From Zobellia barbeyronii (GTDB taxonomy: Bacteria > Bacteroidota > Bacteroidia > Flavobacteriales > Flavobacteriaceae): DNA of 64,000 nucleotides. A program made the translations under genes and the position numbers. Positions 30,431 through 39,159 of the stretch are shown piece by piece (position 1 is the first letter of the stretch; every line of letters starts with the position of its first letter). Location: NCBI RefSeq assembly GCF_018603515.1, contig NZ_JACATN010000003.1:744001-808000 (forward strand), given 5' to 3'. The notes below the pieces were generated by a model that was not told the origin of the DNA, ran no database searches, and saw only the letters and a program-made list of their open reading frames with translations.

Positions 30431-32995
30431 ATGCACACTAACAAGTCTTCACTCTTGTACATTTCGCTCTTATTCGTTATCCCCATTCTATTTGTGGGCT
30501 GCACGCAATTAAAAACACCTGTAGAGTCACCCAAAGTAATAGATACCGATAAAAAAATGGACGAAGCTGAAATAACTACTGAAACTATGGTTCACCCAGA
30601 AGATTGGGCTATCATTAAACCGTTACCATTGGACCCAGCTATTGAAGCACAAATAGATGAACTATTGCCTAAATTAACTTTGGAACAAAAAGTAGGTCAG
30701 GTTATTCAAGCAGACAATGGATCTATTACTCCAGAAGAACTAAAAAAATATCGTTTGGGATCTATACTGAGTGGCGGTAATTCAGCACCGGGACCACTAT
30801 CCTATGCGGACAGCAAAACATGGTTGGCAAAGGCCGATGAATATTACAACGCCTCCATTGACCCCGAAGGCGTAGAAGTTGCCATCCCGTACATATGGGG
30901 AATTGATGCAGTACATGGTCACACTAACCTACGCGGTGCAATTGTCTTCCCGCATAACATTGGACTAGGCGCCATGCACAATCCAGATTTAATCGAAAAA
31001 ATAGCATCTGTAACTGCTCACGAACTTACGGTCTCTGGTCACGATTGGACCTTTGCACCAACGTTGGCCGTACCGCAAGATTTGCGTTGGGGAAGAAGTT
31101 ATGAAGGTTTTTCTGAAGATGCAGCAATCGTTAAATCCTACGCAGACCGGATTGTATATGGACTACAAGGGCATGTTGGAAGCTCAGATTTTATGGGTGA
31201 TGGTCACGTTATATCTAGTGCAAAACACTTTCTAGGTGATGGAGCTACAGAAAATGGAGTTGATCAAGGTGATGCTAAGATTAGCGAAAAAGAATTAAGA
31301 GATATTCATGCCGCTGGATACTACAGCGCTATACCTGCCGGAGTACAAACCGTAATGGCCTCATTCTCTAGTTGGGAAGGCAGAAAATTGCACGGCGATA
31401 AAGAACTGTTAACAGATGTCCTAAAAGGTAGAATGGGCTTTAATGGCTTTGTTGTTGGAGATTGGAATGGTCATGGTCAAGTTCCCGGATGTACAAATAC
31501 AGATTGCGCAGCATCTTTAAATTCAGGTTTAGACATGTATATGGCTCCTGATAGTTGGAAAGGATTATATGAAAGCACCTTGCAACATGTAAAGGATGGA
31601 ACCATCCCAATGACCCGTTTAGATGATGCAGTACGCCGTATCCTGAGAGTTAAAATTGCCTCTGGAATATTTACCAAAGGAGCACCAAGTACTCGTAAAA
31701 ATGCAGGTGACGAAAATTTATTGGGTCTTCCTAAAAACAGAGCCATTGCAAGGCAAGCCGTACGAGAATCTATGGTTTTACTAAAGAATAACGGTGGTGT
31801 ATTACCACTAGATGCATCAAAAACTATTATGGTAATTGGTGACGGGGCAGATAATATTGCTAAAATTAGTGGAGGCTGGACGCTTTCTTGGCAAGGTACA
31901 GGCCACACTAATGATGAATTTCCTAACAGCCAAACTGTATTAGACGGTATAAAAAAAGCTGTGAACACAGCTGGCGGAAAAGTAATTTTTTCAGCAAATG
32001 GTGATTCTAATGAAGCAGCCGATGTGGTGATTGCAATATACGGTGAAGACCCTTATGCCGAGTTCCAAGGAGACCTTGAGAATTTGGACTTTGTTCCAAA
32101 CGGCTTTGACACCAACACACTAGACAAATTTCGTAGTAAAGGTATTCCTGTAGTGTCCGTATTTCTATCGGGACGGCCTCTGTGGGTTAATCCAGAAATA
32201 AACAAATCAGATGCATTTGTTGCTGCATGGTTACCGGGTAGCGAAGGTGGTGGTATATCAGACTTATTATTTAAAAGAGACCCTTCCTATGAATTTACGG
32301 GCAGCCTGTCTTTTGCATGGCCAAACAACGCAGTGGTTTCCCCTGACTTGGCTACACGAGAATCTACAAAATTGTTTGAGTTAGGTTATGGTCTTAATTA
32401 TCAAAACGAGGTGATCATCGATCAACTTTCTGAAGATTCTGGTCTAGAAAATACTGAAGTGGTTTCAACAGGTGTGTTTTTTAATAAAGGTGCAGCTGTC
32501 GCACCATGGAATTTAGGGTTAAAAACGGGCGACTTAAACAAACAAATCGGCAGTTTCCCAACATCTGTTGGAGGCTTGCTAGTCAGTAAAACTGACCATA
32601 CCGCACAAGAAGATGCTTTACGTATGAATTGGACATTACCAGATTATGACCAACTTCTTATAAGTGCAGCTTCCCCCAGTAATATGAGTCGTCAAACAAA
32701 TGGCGCAATGGAACTGACCTTCTTCGCTAAATCTTTTAAAACCAACGATGCCACCGTCAAAATTGGGATGTGTAGCGAAGATGCCACTTGCGACAAAACA
32801 CTGGATATAAAAATAGTAGCCAATGAATGGCGAGAATATAGAATAAGCTTAAGCTGCTTTGCTAGTCTTGGTGTTGATATGAGTAAAATTAGCAGTGCAT
32901 TTATGATAACCGCTGGTGAAGGTGCTGATATTGGACTTAGTCAAATTCGCTTAGAATCGGACATTGATGCTAAGCCTGGCTGTAGTGGTATGTAA
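30431..32995 (+). CDS. Glycoside hydrolase family 3 lipoprotein (beta-glucosidase / exo-glucanase)
   Basis: Cleaves beta-linked glucose from the non-reducing end of glucans or oligosaccharides, probably in the periplasm or at the cell surface. A lipobox (LFVGC, Cys about 24) is followed by the GH3 TIM barrel (WGIDAVHGHTNL, APTLAVPQDLRWGRSYEGF, SSAKHFLGDG), nucleophile D344 in VVGDWNGHG, the GH3 C-terminal sandwich (RESMVLLKNNGGVLPL) and a final beta domain (about 690-850) like that of marine ExoP-type glucan glucohydrolases. No SusC/SusD genes adjoin, so it is not in a classic polysaccharide locus. Confidence 0.93.
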   Translation: MHTNKSSLLYISLLFVIPILFVGCTQLKTPVESPKVIDTDKKMDEAEITTETMVHPEDWAIIKPLPLDPAIEAQIDELLPKLTLEQKVGQVIQADNGSITPEELKKYRLGSILSGGNSAPGPLSYADSKTWLAKADEYYNASIDPEGVEVAIPYIWGIDAVHGHTNLRGAIVFPHNIGLGAMHNPDLIEKIASVTAHELTVSGHDWTFAPTLAVPQDLRWGRSYEGFSEDAAIVKSYADRIVYGLQGHVGSSDFMGDGHVISSAKHFLGDGATENGVDQGDAKISEKELRDIHAAGYYSAIPAGVQTVMASFSSWEGRKLHGDKELLTDVLKGRMGFNGFVVGDWNGHGQVPGCTNTDCAASLNSGLDMYMAPDSWKGLYESTLQHVKDGTIPMTRLDDAVRRILRVKIASGIFTKGAPSTRKNAGDENLLGLPKNRAIARQAVRESMVLLKNNGGVLPLDASKTIMVIGDGADNIAKISGGWTLSWQGTGHTNDEFPNSQTVLDGIKKAVNTAGGKVIFSANGDSNEAADVVIAIYGEDPYAEFQGDLENLDFVPNGFDTNTLDKFRSKGIPVVSVFLSGRPLWVNPEINKSDAFVAAWLPGSEGGGISDLLFKRDPSYEFTGSLSFAWPNNAVVSPDLATRESTKLFELGYGLNYQNEVIIDQLSEDSGLENTEVVSTGVFFNKGAAVAPWNLGLKTGDLNKQIGSFPTSVGGLLVSKTDHTAQEDALRMNWTLPDYDQLLISAASPSNMSRQTNGAMELTFFAKSFKTNDATVKIGMCSEDATCDKTLDIKIVANEWREYRISLSCFASLGVDMSKISSAFMITAGEGADIGLSQIRLESDIDAKPGCSGM

Positions 32996-33078
32996 TAATT
33001 TCATTCAGAATCTGGATAAAAAAACAATAAAGAGTAGTTTTAATAAACTGAAAAAACTCTAATTTTTAAATTAATTTC

Positions 33079-33113
33079 AAAGAGGTAAATGACAATGTCT
33101 TTACCTCTTTTTT
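33079..33113 (+). terminator. Terminator after the GH3 gene
   Basis: AAAGAGGTAAA (33079-33089) pairs perfectly with TTTACCTCTTT (33100-33110), then T-rich sequence. Confidence 0.8.
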
Positions 33114-33479
33114 ATTTAAAATTTCAGAGTCCGGACTATCCTTATTTGGTACTTGTAATATGGCTAAATAGTCAAAAATTTCCACCCATAAAGTTTGAAT
33201 TAAAAATCACACAGTACTAGTGTTTTGCAGACTGGAGAAATTGACCTATGCATCTCCTTTCAAATTATATAACTTATTTCAGCATAAAATATCGCTTATT
33301 TAAATATTGAAAAATGAAATGAAAATTAGGAGAATTCTAAAAACAATTTGCCAATACATTACGCATTAGTCTCGATTAGGATGATAGAGGTAACTTGGTA
33401 TAAATCAACAGAAAGTAACATTACACCTTATATTTACATATCTAGATAACCTAACCAGTTCTAACTATAAACCACAAAT
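33114..33479. other. Gap without recognisable gene
   Basis: About 365 bases, AT-rich, between the GH3 terminator and the SPOR-protein gene. No ORF or RNA gene is supported; it presumably holds the promoter of the next gene, but no clear TTG/TAnnTTTG pair was found. Confidence 0.5.
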
Positions 33480-34262
33480 ATGAATCCTAAAAAGGATGTT
33501 TTTGAAAACTCAGAAGAAAAATGGAATTTTATAATTGCGATAATTGTCATTGCCATTTTCTCCATATTCATCTATCAATATTTCTTCAAAACGGAAGAAA
33601 ACCTAGTCGCTGAAACACCAACTGATTTGGATGAATCTCAAATAGAATCCACTTCATATTCCAAGACTAAAGATGAGGAAAATAAATATTTCTATGCAAA
33701 TTCCACAACCTATGAACTTAAGAAAATAAAGGCCGAAGATGCATACGAAAGCCAGATAGATAGTGCGCTTGTTATTTCGGATATTACAAGAGGTAAACCT
33801 GAGCTTATTGATACTATTTTAGAAACTAAAACTTCGGATAGTAAAATAACAACACAAATTGAAGAGCAAAAAGAAGGCTTTGAAATCACTCAACCTTCTA
33901 CAGACAAATTAATTCTTAAAGAAACTATTGCAACGCCAGAAGAGCCAACAGAAGCAGAAGTAAAAATAGAACCAATAACGGAAAAAGTTCAAACCAAGAC
34001 TGAGAACAAAGCCGAATCCCAGACAACTAACCTAACGTATAACTGTGTTATAATAGTTGGTGTGTTCAGAGAGCAAAACAACAGAAATGCCATTATACAA
34101 AAACTAAAATTATTAGGTTATAATCATTCAGAAGGTATTTTACGAGAAGGTATGAATTATGTTGGTGTACCTACTGCCTGTAACGATGAACCAGGAAAGC
34201 AAAAGCTTTTAGACGAACTGAACGCTGCTTTTGGTATAGATTCGTGGGTAAAGAAACTTTAA
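33480..34262 (+). CDS. Single-pass membrane protein with C-terminal SPOR-like domain
   Basis: 260 residues: a short cytoplasmic head, one membrane helix (about 17-36, IIAIIVIAIFSIFIY), a long acidic, Thr/Glu/Lys-rich periplasmic linker (about 37-185) and a C-terminal SPOR-like domain (YNCVIIVGVFREQNNRNAI to DSWVKKL). SPOR domains bind denuded glycan strands at division sites, so a septal or envelope role is likely. The FtsN-like layout (short N-terminus, one helix, linker, SPOR) is notable, but sequence similarity to FtsN outside the layout cannot be claimed. Stands alone between terminators. Confidence 0.75.
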   Translation: MNPKKDVFENSEEKWNFIIAIIVIAIFSIFIYQYFFKTEENLVAETPTDLDESQIESTSYSKTKDEENKYFYANSTTYELKKIKAEDAYESQIDSALVISDITRGKPELIDTILETKTSDSKITTQIEEQKEGFEITQPSTDKLILKETIATPEEPTEAEVKIEPITEKVQTKTENKAESQTTNLTYNCVIIVGVFREQNNRNAIIQKLKLLGYNHSEGILREGMNYVGVPTACNDEPGKQKLLDELNAAFGIDSWVKKL

Positions 34263-34270
34263 TTTAAAAC

Positions 34271-34303
34271 AAAAAAAGCCGTAAGATTTACTTACGGCTT
34301 TTT
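34271..34303. terminator. Bidirectional terminator between convergent genes
   Basis: GCCGTAAG (34278-34285), loop ATTTA, CTTACGGC (34291-34298), with A-run before and T-run after. Confidence 0.88.
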
Positions 34304-34323
34304 GCTTTACATCAATCAAGAAC

Positions 34324-35028
34324 TTATTTGCCCCCGTTTAATTTATCCTGTAATTTTTTTAACTCATCCCATTTATCGGCACTAGCCAATTTAGCCTGTT
34401 TTGGCCAAGAACCTGGTTTATGCATGGTATAACGAGGTCCGGCTTCTTTTAAAATATCTTCTAGAACCTTAGCAGTTGTTTTACTTAGTTTTTCAAAAGT
34501 TCCAATACCTTTCTCTGCTAAAATAGAAGCTATTTTAGGTCCTATTCCTTCTATCTTTTTTAAATCATCTTTTTTTGCCTTCGCAGCAGGTTTCTTCGCA
34601 ACAGTTTTTTTCGCGACAGGTTTCTTTGCGACTGGCTTCTTAACAACTTTTTTTACTGGTTCTTTTACGACCTTTTTCACCGTTTTCTTAACTGGTTTCT
34701 TTTGCTCGGGCATTGAGCTCAAATCAACCACACTGTTATCTACACCATCGTAAGGCGAAGGTACATAAGCATCTGCATCATGGTCATTGAACCAACCTTT
34801 ATCCGTACTCAAATAACGAAACTCATAACGTTTTCCTATCTCAAGCTCTATAGTCTTGGAATAAGAACCGTTCTTTTTATCCATTTGATAAGCACTATCG
34901 TTAGTCTGCCAATTATTAAAGTCACCCAACAACAAAACATCAGATGCGCTTGGAGCTTCATTTTTTCCCACCTTGAATGTTACCAAAGCATGTGAACTCT
35001 TACCTTTTGCCTTTTTTATTAATGCCAT
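34324..35028 (-). CDS. Fusion of glycogen-binding-like domain, basic Lys/Ala/Pro tail and helix-hairpin-helix domain
   Basis: 234 residues in three parts. Residues 1-100 form an isoamylase/AMPK-beta type E-set (CBM48-like) domain (DVLLLGDFNNW, YEFRYLSTDKGWFNDHDAD). Residues about 112-155 are a histone-H1-like repeat of KKPV, KKVVK and AKKPA units. Residues about 156-234 are a helix-hairpin-helix domain (LKKIEGIGPKIASILAEKGI, then EAGPRYTMHKPGSWPKQA) like the one attached to some Bacteroidota ribosomal L21 proteins. The basic tail and HhH suggest nucleic-acid binding; the first part suggests sugar or protein binding. Function unknown. Monocistronic. Confidence 0.8.
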   Translation of the reverse strand: MALIKKAKGKSSHALVTFKVGKNEAPSASDVLLLGDFNNWQTNDSAYQMDKKNGSYSKTIELEIGKRYEFRYLSTDKGWFNDHDADAYVPSPYDGVDNSVVDLSSMPEQKKPVKKTVKKVVKEPVKKVVKKPVAKKPVAKKTVAKKPAAKAKKDDLKKIEGIGPKIASILAEKGIGTFEKLSKTTAKVLEDILKEAGPRYTMHKPGSWPKQAKLASADKWDELKKLQDKLNGGK

Positions 35029-35257
35029 ATCTCTAGAATTTGTTTCTTATATAAAAGTAACACAGAAATTACTCATTTCCATAAACTTAGGTTAACAAAT
35101 TCCTTATTTTAATTCATTACAAACAAATCAGGGCAAATTGCAGAACTATATTCAATAAAAATTCACTTCATAAAACAAATACAGCAATATCCTTAAAGCC
35201 AATTCTTAAATGGTAATCTTTGGTAAAAAGCTATCTTTACACCTTTAAATTAAATGA

Positions 35258-36220
35258 ATGCCCTATACACTGCTATCCTCCCCATTACAAGGTTTTACAG
35301 ATGCTACTTTCCGTAATGCACAACAGAAATTCTTTGGAGGAATAGACACTTATTATGCACCGTATATTCGGTTTAATAGAAAGATGATTATAAAGGGTTC
35401 GTACCAACGAGATTTAAACCCCGAAGCAAATACCACTTTAGAGCTTATTCCGCAGGTAATGACAGCAGATGTTGATCATTTTATATTTGTAATAAAGTAC
35501 ATCCAGTCTTTAGGGTACACAGAACTTAATTGGAATTTGGGTTGCCCCTACCCTATGGTTACCAATAGTGGCATGGGCTCCGGTCTTATTTGTAATACTG
35601 AAAAAATAGACCATATTTTGGATCGCGCACATAGTGAAACAGATGTTACCATCTCTATGAAAATGCGTCTTGGGTACGAAAATAGTAATGAAATATTAGA
35701 TTCTTTTCCCGTTCTAGAAAAGTACCCTCTTAAAAACGTGGCCATTCATGCCCGGCTTGGAAAACAATTATACAAAGGAGGTGTTGATCTTGAAGCCTTC
35801 CAGAAGTGCGTAGACGTCGCTAAGCACACTTTATACTATAATGGCGATATTACTACTGTTGCTCAATTTAAAGCAATGCAAGAACGGTTCCCGTCCATTG
35901 AACATTTTATGATAGGTCGTGGTCTTATTGCAGATCCGTTTTTACCAAGTATGATTCGCGCAAATACTACGGAATATCCTGCTGACCGATGGAATATTTT
36001 TAGAGAATTTCACGATACCATTTACCAACAGTATGATGCCATGCTTTCTGGGCCAACGCCTATAAAAATGAAGATGCTTGGTTTTTGGGAATTCTTTTCC
36101 CAATCTACACACAATCCGCAAAAAGTCTATAAAGCGATTAAAAAGGCAGGCAACCCCTTTAAATACAAACAAGCTGTTGGAGAAATTATAGCTGCACAAA
36201 AACGGAATTCTATCAGATAA
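35258..36220 (+). CDS. dus: tRNA-dihydrouridine synthase
   Basis: FMN enzyme that reduces uridine to dihydrouridine in tRNA loops. The 320-residue protein has the family signatures: PLQGFTDATFR at the N-terminus, the catalytic-loop motif NLGCPYPMVTNSGMGSGL (active Cys in GCP), SMKMRLGYE, HARLGKQLYKG and MIGRGLIADP for FMN phosphate. It is of the shorter DusC-like kind common in Bacteroidota, so target position cannot be fixed. Monocistronic as far as visible. Confidence 0.92.
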   Translation: MPYTLLSSPLQGFTDATFRNAQQKFFGGIDTYYAPYIRFNRKMIIKGSYQRDLNPEANTTLELIPQVMTADVDHFIFVIKYIQSLGYTELNWNLGCPYPMVTNSGMGSGLICNTEKIDHILDRAHSETDVTISMKMRLGYENSNEILDSFPVLEKYPLKNVAIHARLGKQLYKGGVDLEAFQKCVDVAKHTLYYNGDITTVAQFKAMQERFPSIEHFMIGRGLIADPFLPSMIRANTTEYPADRWNIFREFHDTIYQQYDAMLSGPTPIKMKMLGFWEFFSQSTHNPQKVYKAIKKAGNPFKYKQAVGEIIAAQKRNSIR

Positions 36221-36472
36221 TCCATATTGCTTTTTTCTATCGGCTTTTAGATTTGCTAGATGTTCTTCATATTTCTATAAACGAAACTCAGCACAATCAA
36301 ATGAACTCTTTTGTAGCGTTATTCTATATCCAACTACACTAATCAAAAAACTTTGCTCAGAGTCCCCTTAAAGCACTTAGAACAGTTGTATGGTGTATTC
36401 TGCACTAATCTACTTTAATAAATGTGTTTGGGGACGTTTCTTAAAAAACGACATACTTCTGAAAAGCAAAAA
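36221..36472. other. Gap without recognisable gene
   Basis: About 250 bases between the dus gene and the terminator of the tRNA-Arg gene. AT-rich, no supported ORF. Confidence 0.45.
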
Positions 36473-36501
36473 AGCTCTTTAAACAAATTGTTTAAAGAGC
36501 T
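36473..36501 (-). terminator. Terminator of the tRNA-Arg / dcw transcript
   Basis: On the minus strand AGCTCTTTAAACA, loop ATT, TGTTTAAAGAGCT, then a T-rich run. A 13-base-pair stem just downstream of the tRNA. Confidence 0.85.
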
Positions 36502-36514
36502 CTAGATAAAATTG

Positions 36515-36588
36515 TGACCCCGGCAGGATTCAAACCTGCAACCCTCAGAGCCGAAATCTGATGCGCTATTCAGTTGCGCCACGAGGCC
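36515..36588 (-). tRNA. tRNA-Arg (anticodon TCG)
   Basis: 74 bases on the minus strand, beginning GGCCTCGTGGCGCAACTG and ending GGGGTCA. The acceptor stem (7 pairs, two G-U), D arm, anticodon stem TCAGA/TCTGA with loop TTTCGGC (anticodon TCG), and T arm with GTTTGAATC all fold. CCA is not encoded. It lies 4 bases downstream of the yqeY stop, so it may be co-transcribed with it. Confidence 0.93.
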
Positions 36589-36592
36589 AATT

Positions 36593-37039
36593 TTATGCTA
36601 ATTTTTGTTTTACGATGGCAGAAATGGTTTTACCATCGGCCTGACCGGCCAATTCTTTGGACACCATGCCCATAACCTTACCCATATCTTTCATTCCTGA
36701 TGCTCCTGTTGCATCTATAGTTTGTACTACTACTTTTTCTATTTCTTCTTCTGTAAGCTGCTCTGGTAAAAACTTTTCCAATACCGCTATCTGTGCCAAT
36801 TCTGGTTCAGCTAAATCTTCTCTCCCTTGTTCCGCAAAAATAGTAGCACTGTCCTTACGCTGTTTTACAAGCTTTTGAACAAGTTGAATCTCGTCATCTT
36901 CCGTCAATTCTTTTTCAGTACCACTTGTCTGTGCCATAAGCAAGGCAGACTTAATGGCGCGAAGCGATTCCAAAGCAACAGCATCCTTTGCTTTCATTGC
37001 CGCTTTCATCTGCTCCATTACCTTTTGTTGTAAGCCCAT
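36593..37039 (-). CDS. yqeY: GatB/YqeY domain protein
   Basis: 148-residue cytoplasmic helical protein of the YqeY family, related to the tail domain of GatB that contacts tRNA; its own function is not settled. Signatures: MKAKDAVALESLRAIKSAL, QLVQKLVKQRKDSATIF, FLPEQLTEEEIE and the end motif KDMGKVMGMVSKEL, followed by ADGKTISAIVK. It follows ftsZ on the same strand after a terminator, with a tRNA directly behind it. Confidence 0.92.
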   Translation of the reverse strand: MGLQQKVMEQMKAAMKAKDAVALESLRAIKSALLMAQTSGTEKELTEDDEIQLVQKLVKQRKDSATIFAEQGREDLAEPELAQIAVLEKFLPEQLTEEEIEKVVVQTIDATGASGMKDMGKVMGMVSKELAGQADGKTISAIVKQKLA

Positions 37040-37073
37040 GACATTTTTATTTAGGATTGCGAAGATAAAAAAT

Positions 37074-37104
37074 AAACCCGAAAAAAATTACTTTTTTCGG
37101 GTTT
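37074..37104 (-). terminator. Terminator after ftsZ
   Basis: AAACCCGAAAAAA and TTTTTTCGGGTTT form a 13-base-pair stem with a short loop; T-rich sequence follows on the minus strand. Confidence 0.8.
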
Positions 37105-37137
37105 AAGCTTGAGTTAGTTAAGTTTACTCTAAAATCT

Positions 37138-39123
37138 TTAATCTACGTTATCATGAAGGAAAGAATTGTTAGAACGCAAACGAATTTCATCGTTGCTATC
37201 CTCACCTAGCGTAGTTCTTGAAACCTTGCTTTCTTCTCTTCTTGCATCGCTTAAATCAATGCCTTGACGCTTGTATGCTGGTTCTTTTTCAATCTCGTCA
37301 ATACTGCTTACGCTGTTCTGAAACTTATAATTGAAATCCTTTAGTTTTCTTCTTCTCTCGTCCGCTCTTTCTCTTAACAGTTCATCAATTGGACTATCCA
37401 TTGGATCTACCTGTGAAGATGCATGATTCTGTGGAGCTATTTCCTGAACTTCAACAGGCTTTACTTCCATAGTAGGCTCTTGCCTAACCACACGTTGTGG
37501 TTGTGGTTTTGGAGTTGGAGCCGGAGTTGGCTTTGGAGCTGGCTTAGCATTGCTCAACTTATCCTCCATTTCCATATAATCATCCAGACTATAGCGTTTT
37601 TCGCCTTGCTCGTTATATTCTAAAACTGGAACAACTTCTATGTGGCTTTCAACCTCAATATCCTTTACATCTTCATCAAGACTAAACGTGATTACGTTGT
37701 CTTGCTCTTCTTCTTCCACTTCTTCCTTCTTAGCGAAAGGCAAGTCAAAACTCATTGTAATCTGCTCTTCTTTCAACTTATCGTAAGATACAGTCATAGG
37801 GTCTACAACCTCTATATCGTTGATAGAATCTTGAGCGTTTACGATTACGAAATCATCTTCAGAAGTATTTACTTCGGCAACTTCTTCTAAAACTTCTTCA
37901 TAAAAAACATTGAAGTTTTTAATGTAGCTAGTCGTTTCGATTAAATCCATTCCCGGCTCTTCTCGCACATCTTCTTCTTCAAGTGTATGCTTAATTACCG
38001 GTGCTACTTCCTTTACTTTTTCAATCGGTAATTGGTGAACGATATTCTTTCTAGCCGTTAAATCATGCTGAGCACGTTGCTCATCTTCCAACGTGTGGAT
38101 GATTTTTTTTGTTTCGGTATTTACAATCTCGTCTTGTTGGTCTACATCAAAACCCGTAGCAATAATAGTTACCGCTATAGATTCGCCTAAATCTTCATCT
38201 TCACCTACACCCATAATGATGTTGGCTCCATGACCTGCTTCAACTTGAATATAATCGTTGATCTCACCAATTTCATCAATGGTGATTTCTTGTGAACCAG
38301 AAACGATAAGTAACAATACGTTTTTGGCACCACTAATTTTGTTATCGTTCAACAACGGAGAATCCAAAGCCTTTGTAATAGCTTCATTAGCTCTTGCTGA
38401 ACCTGTTGCCTGAGCAGAACCCATAATAGCAGTACCGCTATTAGAAAGAACTGTCTTGGCATCTCTAAGGTCAATATTCTGAGTATAGTGATGTGTAATT
38501 ACTTCTGCTATACCTCTAGCTGCTGTAGATAATACTTCATCCGCTTTAGAAAAACCTGCTTTAAAGCCTAGGTTACCATATACTTCACGAAGCTTGTTGT
38601 TATTTATAACAATCAATGAATCTACATTGGCACGCAATTTTTCAATACCTATACGTGCTTGTTCGCAACGCATTTTACCTTCAAACTCAAAAGGCATGGT
38701 AACGATACCCACGGTAAGCACGTCCAATTCTTTTGCTTGTCTTGCTATAACAGGAGCAGCACCTGTACCGGTACCACCACCCATACCAGCGGTAATAAAT
38801 ATCATTTTGGTAGTAGTGGCCAACATCTCTTTGATCTCCTCCATACTTTCCAAAGCGGCCTGTTCACCAACCTCAGGATTGGCACCAGCACCCAAACCTT
38901 CTGTTAATGAAACACCAAGTTGTATTTTAGTAGGCACAGAACTATTGTTCAAGGCTTGCGAATCTGTATTACAGATTACAAAATCTACGCCATTGATGCC
39001 TGACTGAAACATGTGGTTAATTGCGTTACTACCACCGCCTCCTACGCCAATTACTTTAATTACATTGCTTTGATTCTTTGGAAGATCGAAAGATATCCCA
39101 TCAAATTCCGTGTTGTTGTTCAT
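37138..39123 (-). CDS. ftsZ: Cell division protein FtsZ
   Basis: Tubulin-like GTPase that forms the cytokinetic Z ring. Residues about 15-330 are the polymerising core with IGVGGGGSNAINHM, the tubulin signature GGGTGTGAAPVIA, NTDSQAL and the T7 loop region (FKAGFSKADEVL). The remaining half is a long acidic linker with Pro-rich patches (PKPTPAPTPKPQPQ), giving 661 residues against about 380 in E. coli; long linkers are usual in Bacteroidota. The end (RLRSNNSFLHDNVD) is the likely partner-binding tail. Last cell-division gene of the cluster, 36 bases after ftsA. Confidence 0.97.
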   Translation of the reverse strand: MNNNTEFDGISFDLPKNQSNVIKVIGVGGGGSNAINHMFQSGINGVDFVICNTDSQALNNSSVPTKIQLGVSLTEGLGAGANPEVGEQAALESMEEIKEMLATTTKMIFITAGMGGGTGTGAAPVIARQAKELDVLTVGIVTMPFEFEGKMRCEQARIGIEKLRANVDSLIVINNNKLREVYGNLGFKAGFSKADEVLSTAARGIAEVITHHYTQNIDLRDAKTVLSNSGTAIMGSAQATGSARANEAITKALDSPLLNDNKISGAKNVLLLIVSGSQEITIDEIGEINDYIQVEAGHGANIIMGVGEDEDLGESIAVTIIATGFDVDQQDEIVNTETKKIIHTLEDEQRAQHDLTARKNIVHQLPIEKVKEVAPVIKHTLEEEDVREEPGMDLIETTSYIKNFNVFYEEVLEEVAEVNTSEDDFVIVNAQDSINDIEVVDPMTVSYDKLKEEQITMSFDLPFAKKEEVEEEEQDNVITFSLDEDVKDIEVESHIEVVPVLEYNEQGEKRYSLDDYMEMEDKLSNAKPAPKPTPAPTPKPQPQRVVRQEPTMEVKPVEVQEIAPQNHASSQVDPMDSPIDELLRERADERRRKLKDFNYKFQNSVSSIDEIEKEPAYKRQGIDLSDARREESKVSRTTLGEDSNDEIRLRSNNSFLHDNVD

Positions 39124-39159
39124 AGTGTCTTTATTACTGGTTAATGTGTGTGTCGTTTT

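Noticed and set aside
31477-31968. 163-codon open frame on the minus strand
   Set aside because: Entirely opposite the catalytic region of the GH3 gene, no promoter or family match.
38594-39007. 137-codon open frame on the plus strand
   Set aside because: Lies fully opposite the conserved ftsZ core; low-complexity Thr/Ile/Ser composition typical of an antisense shadow.
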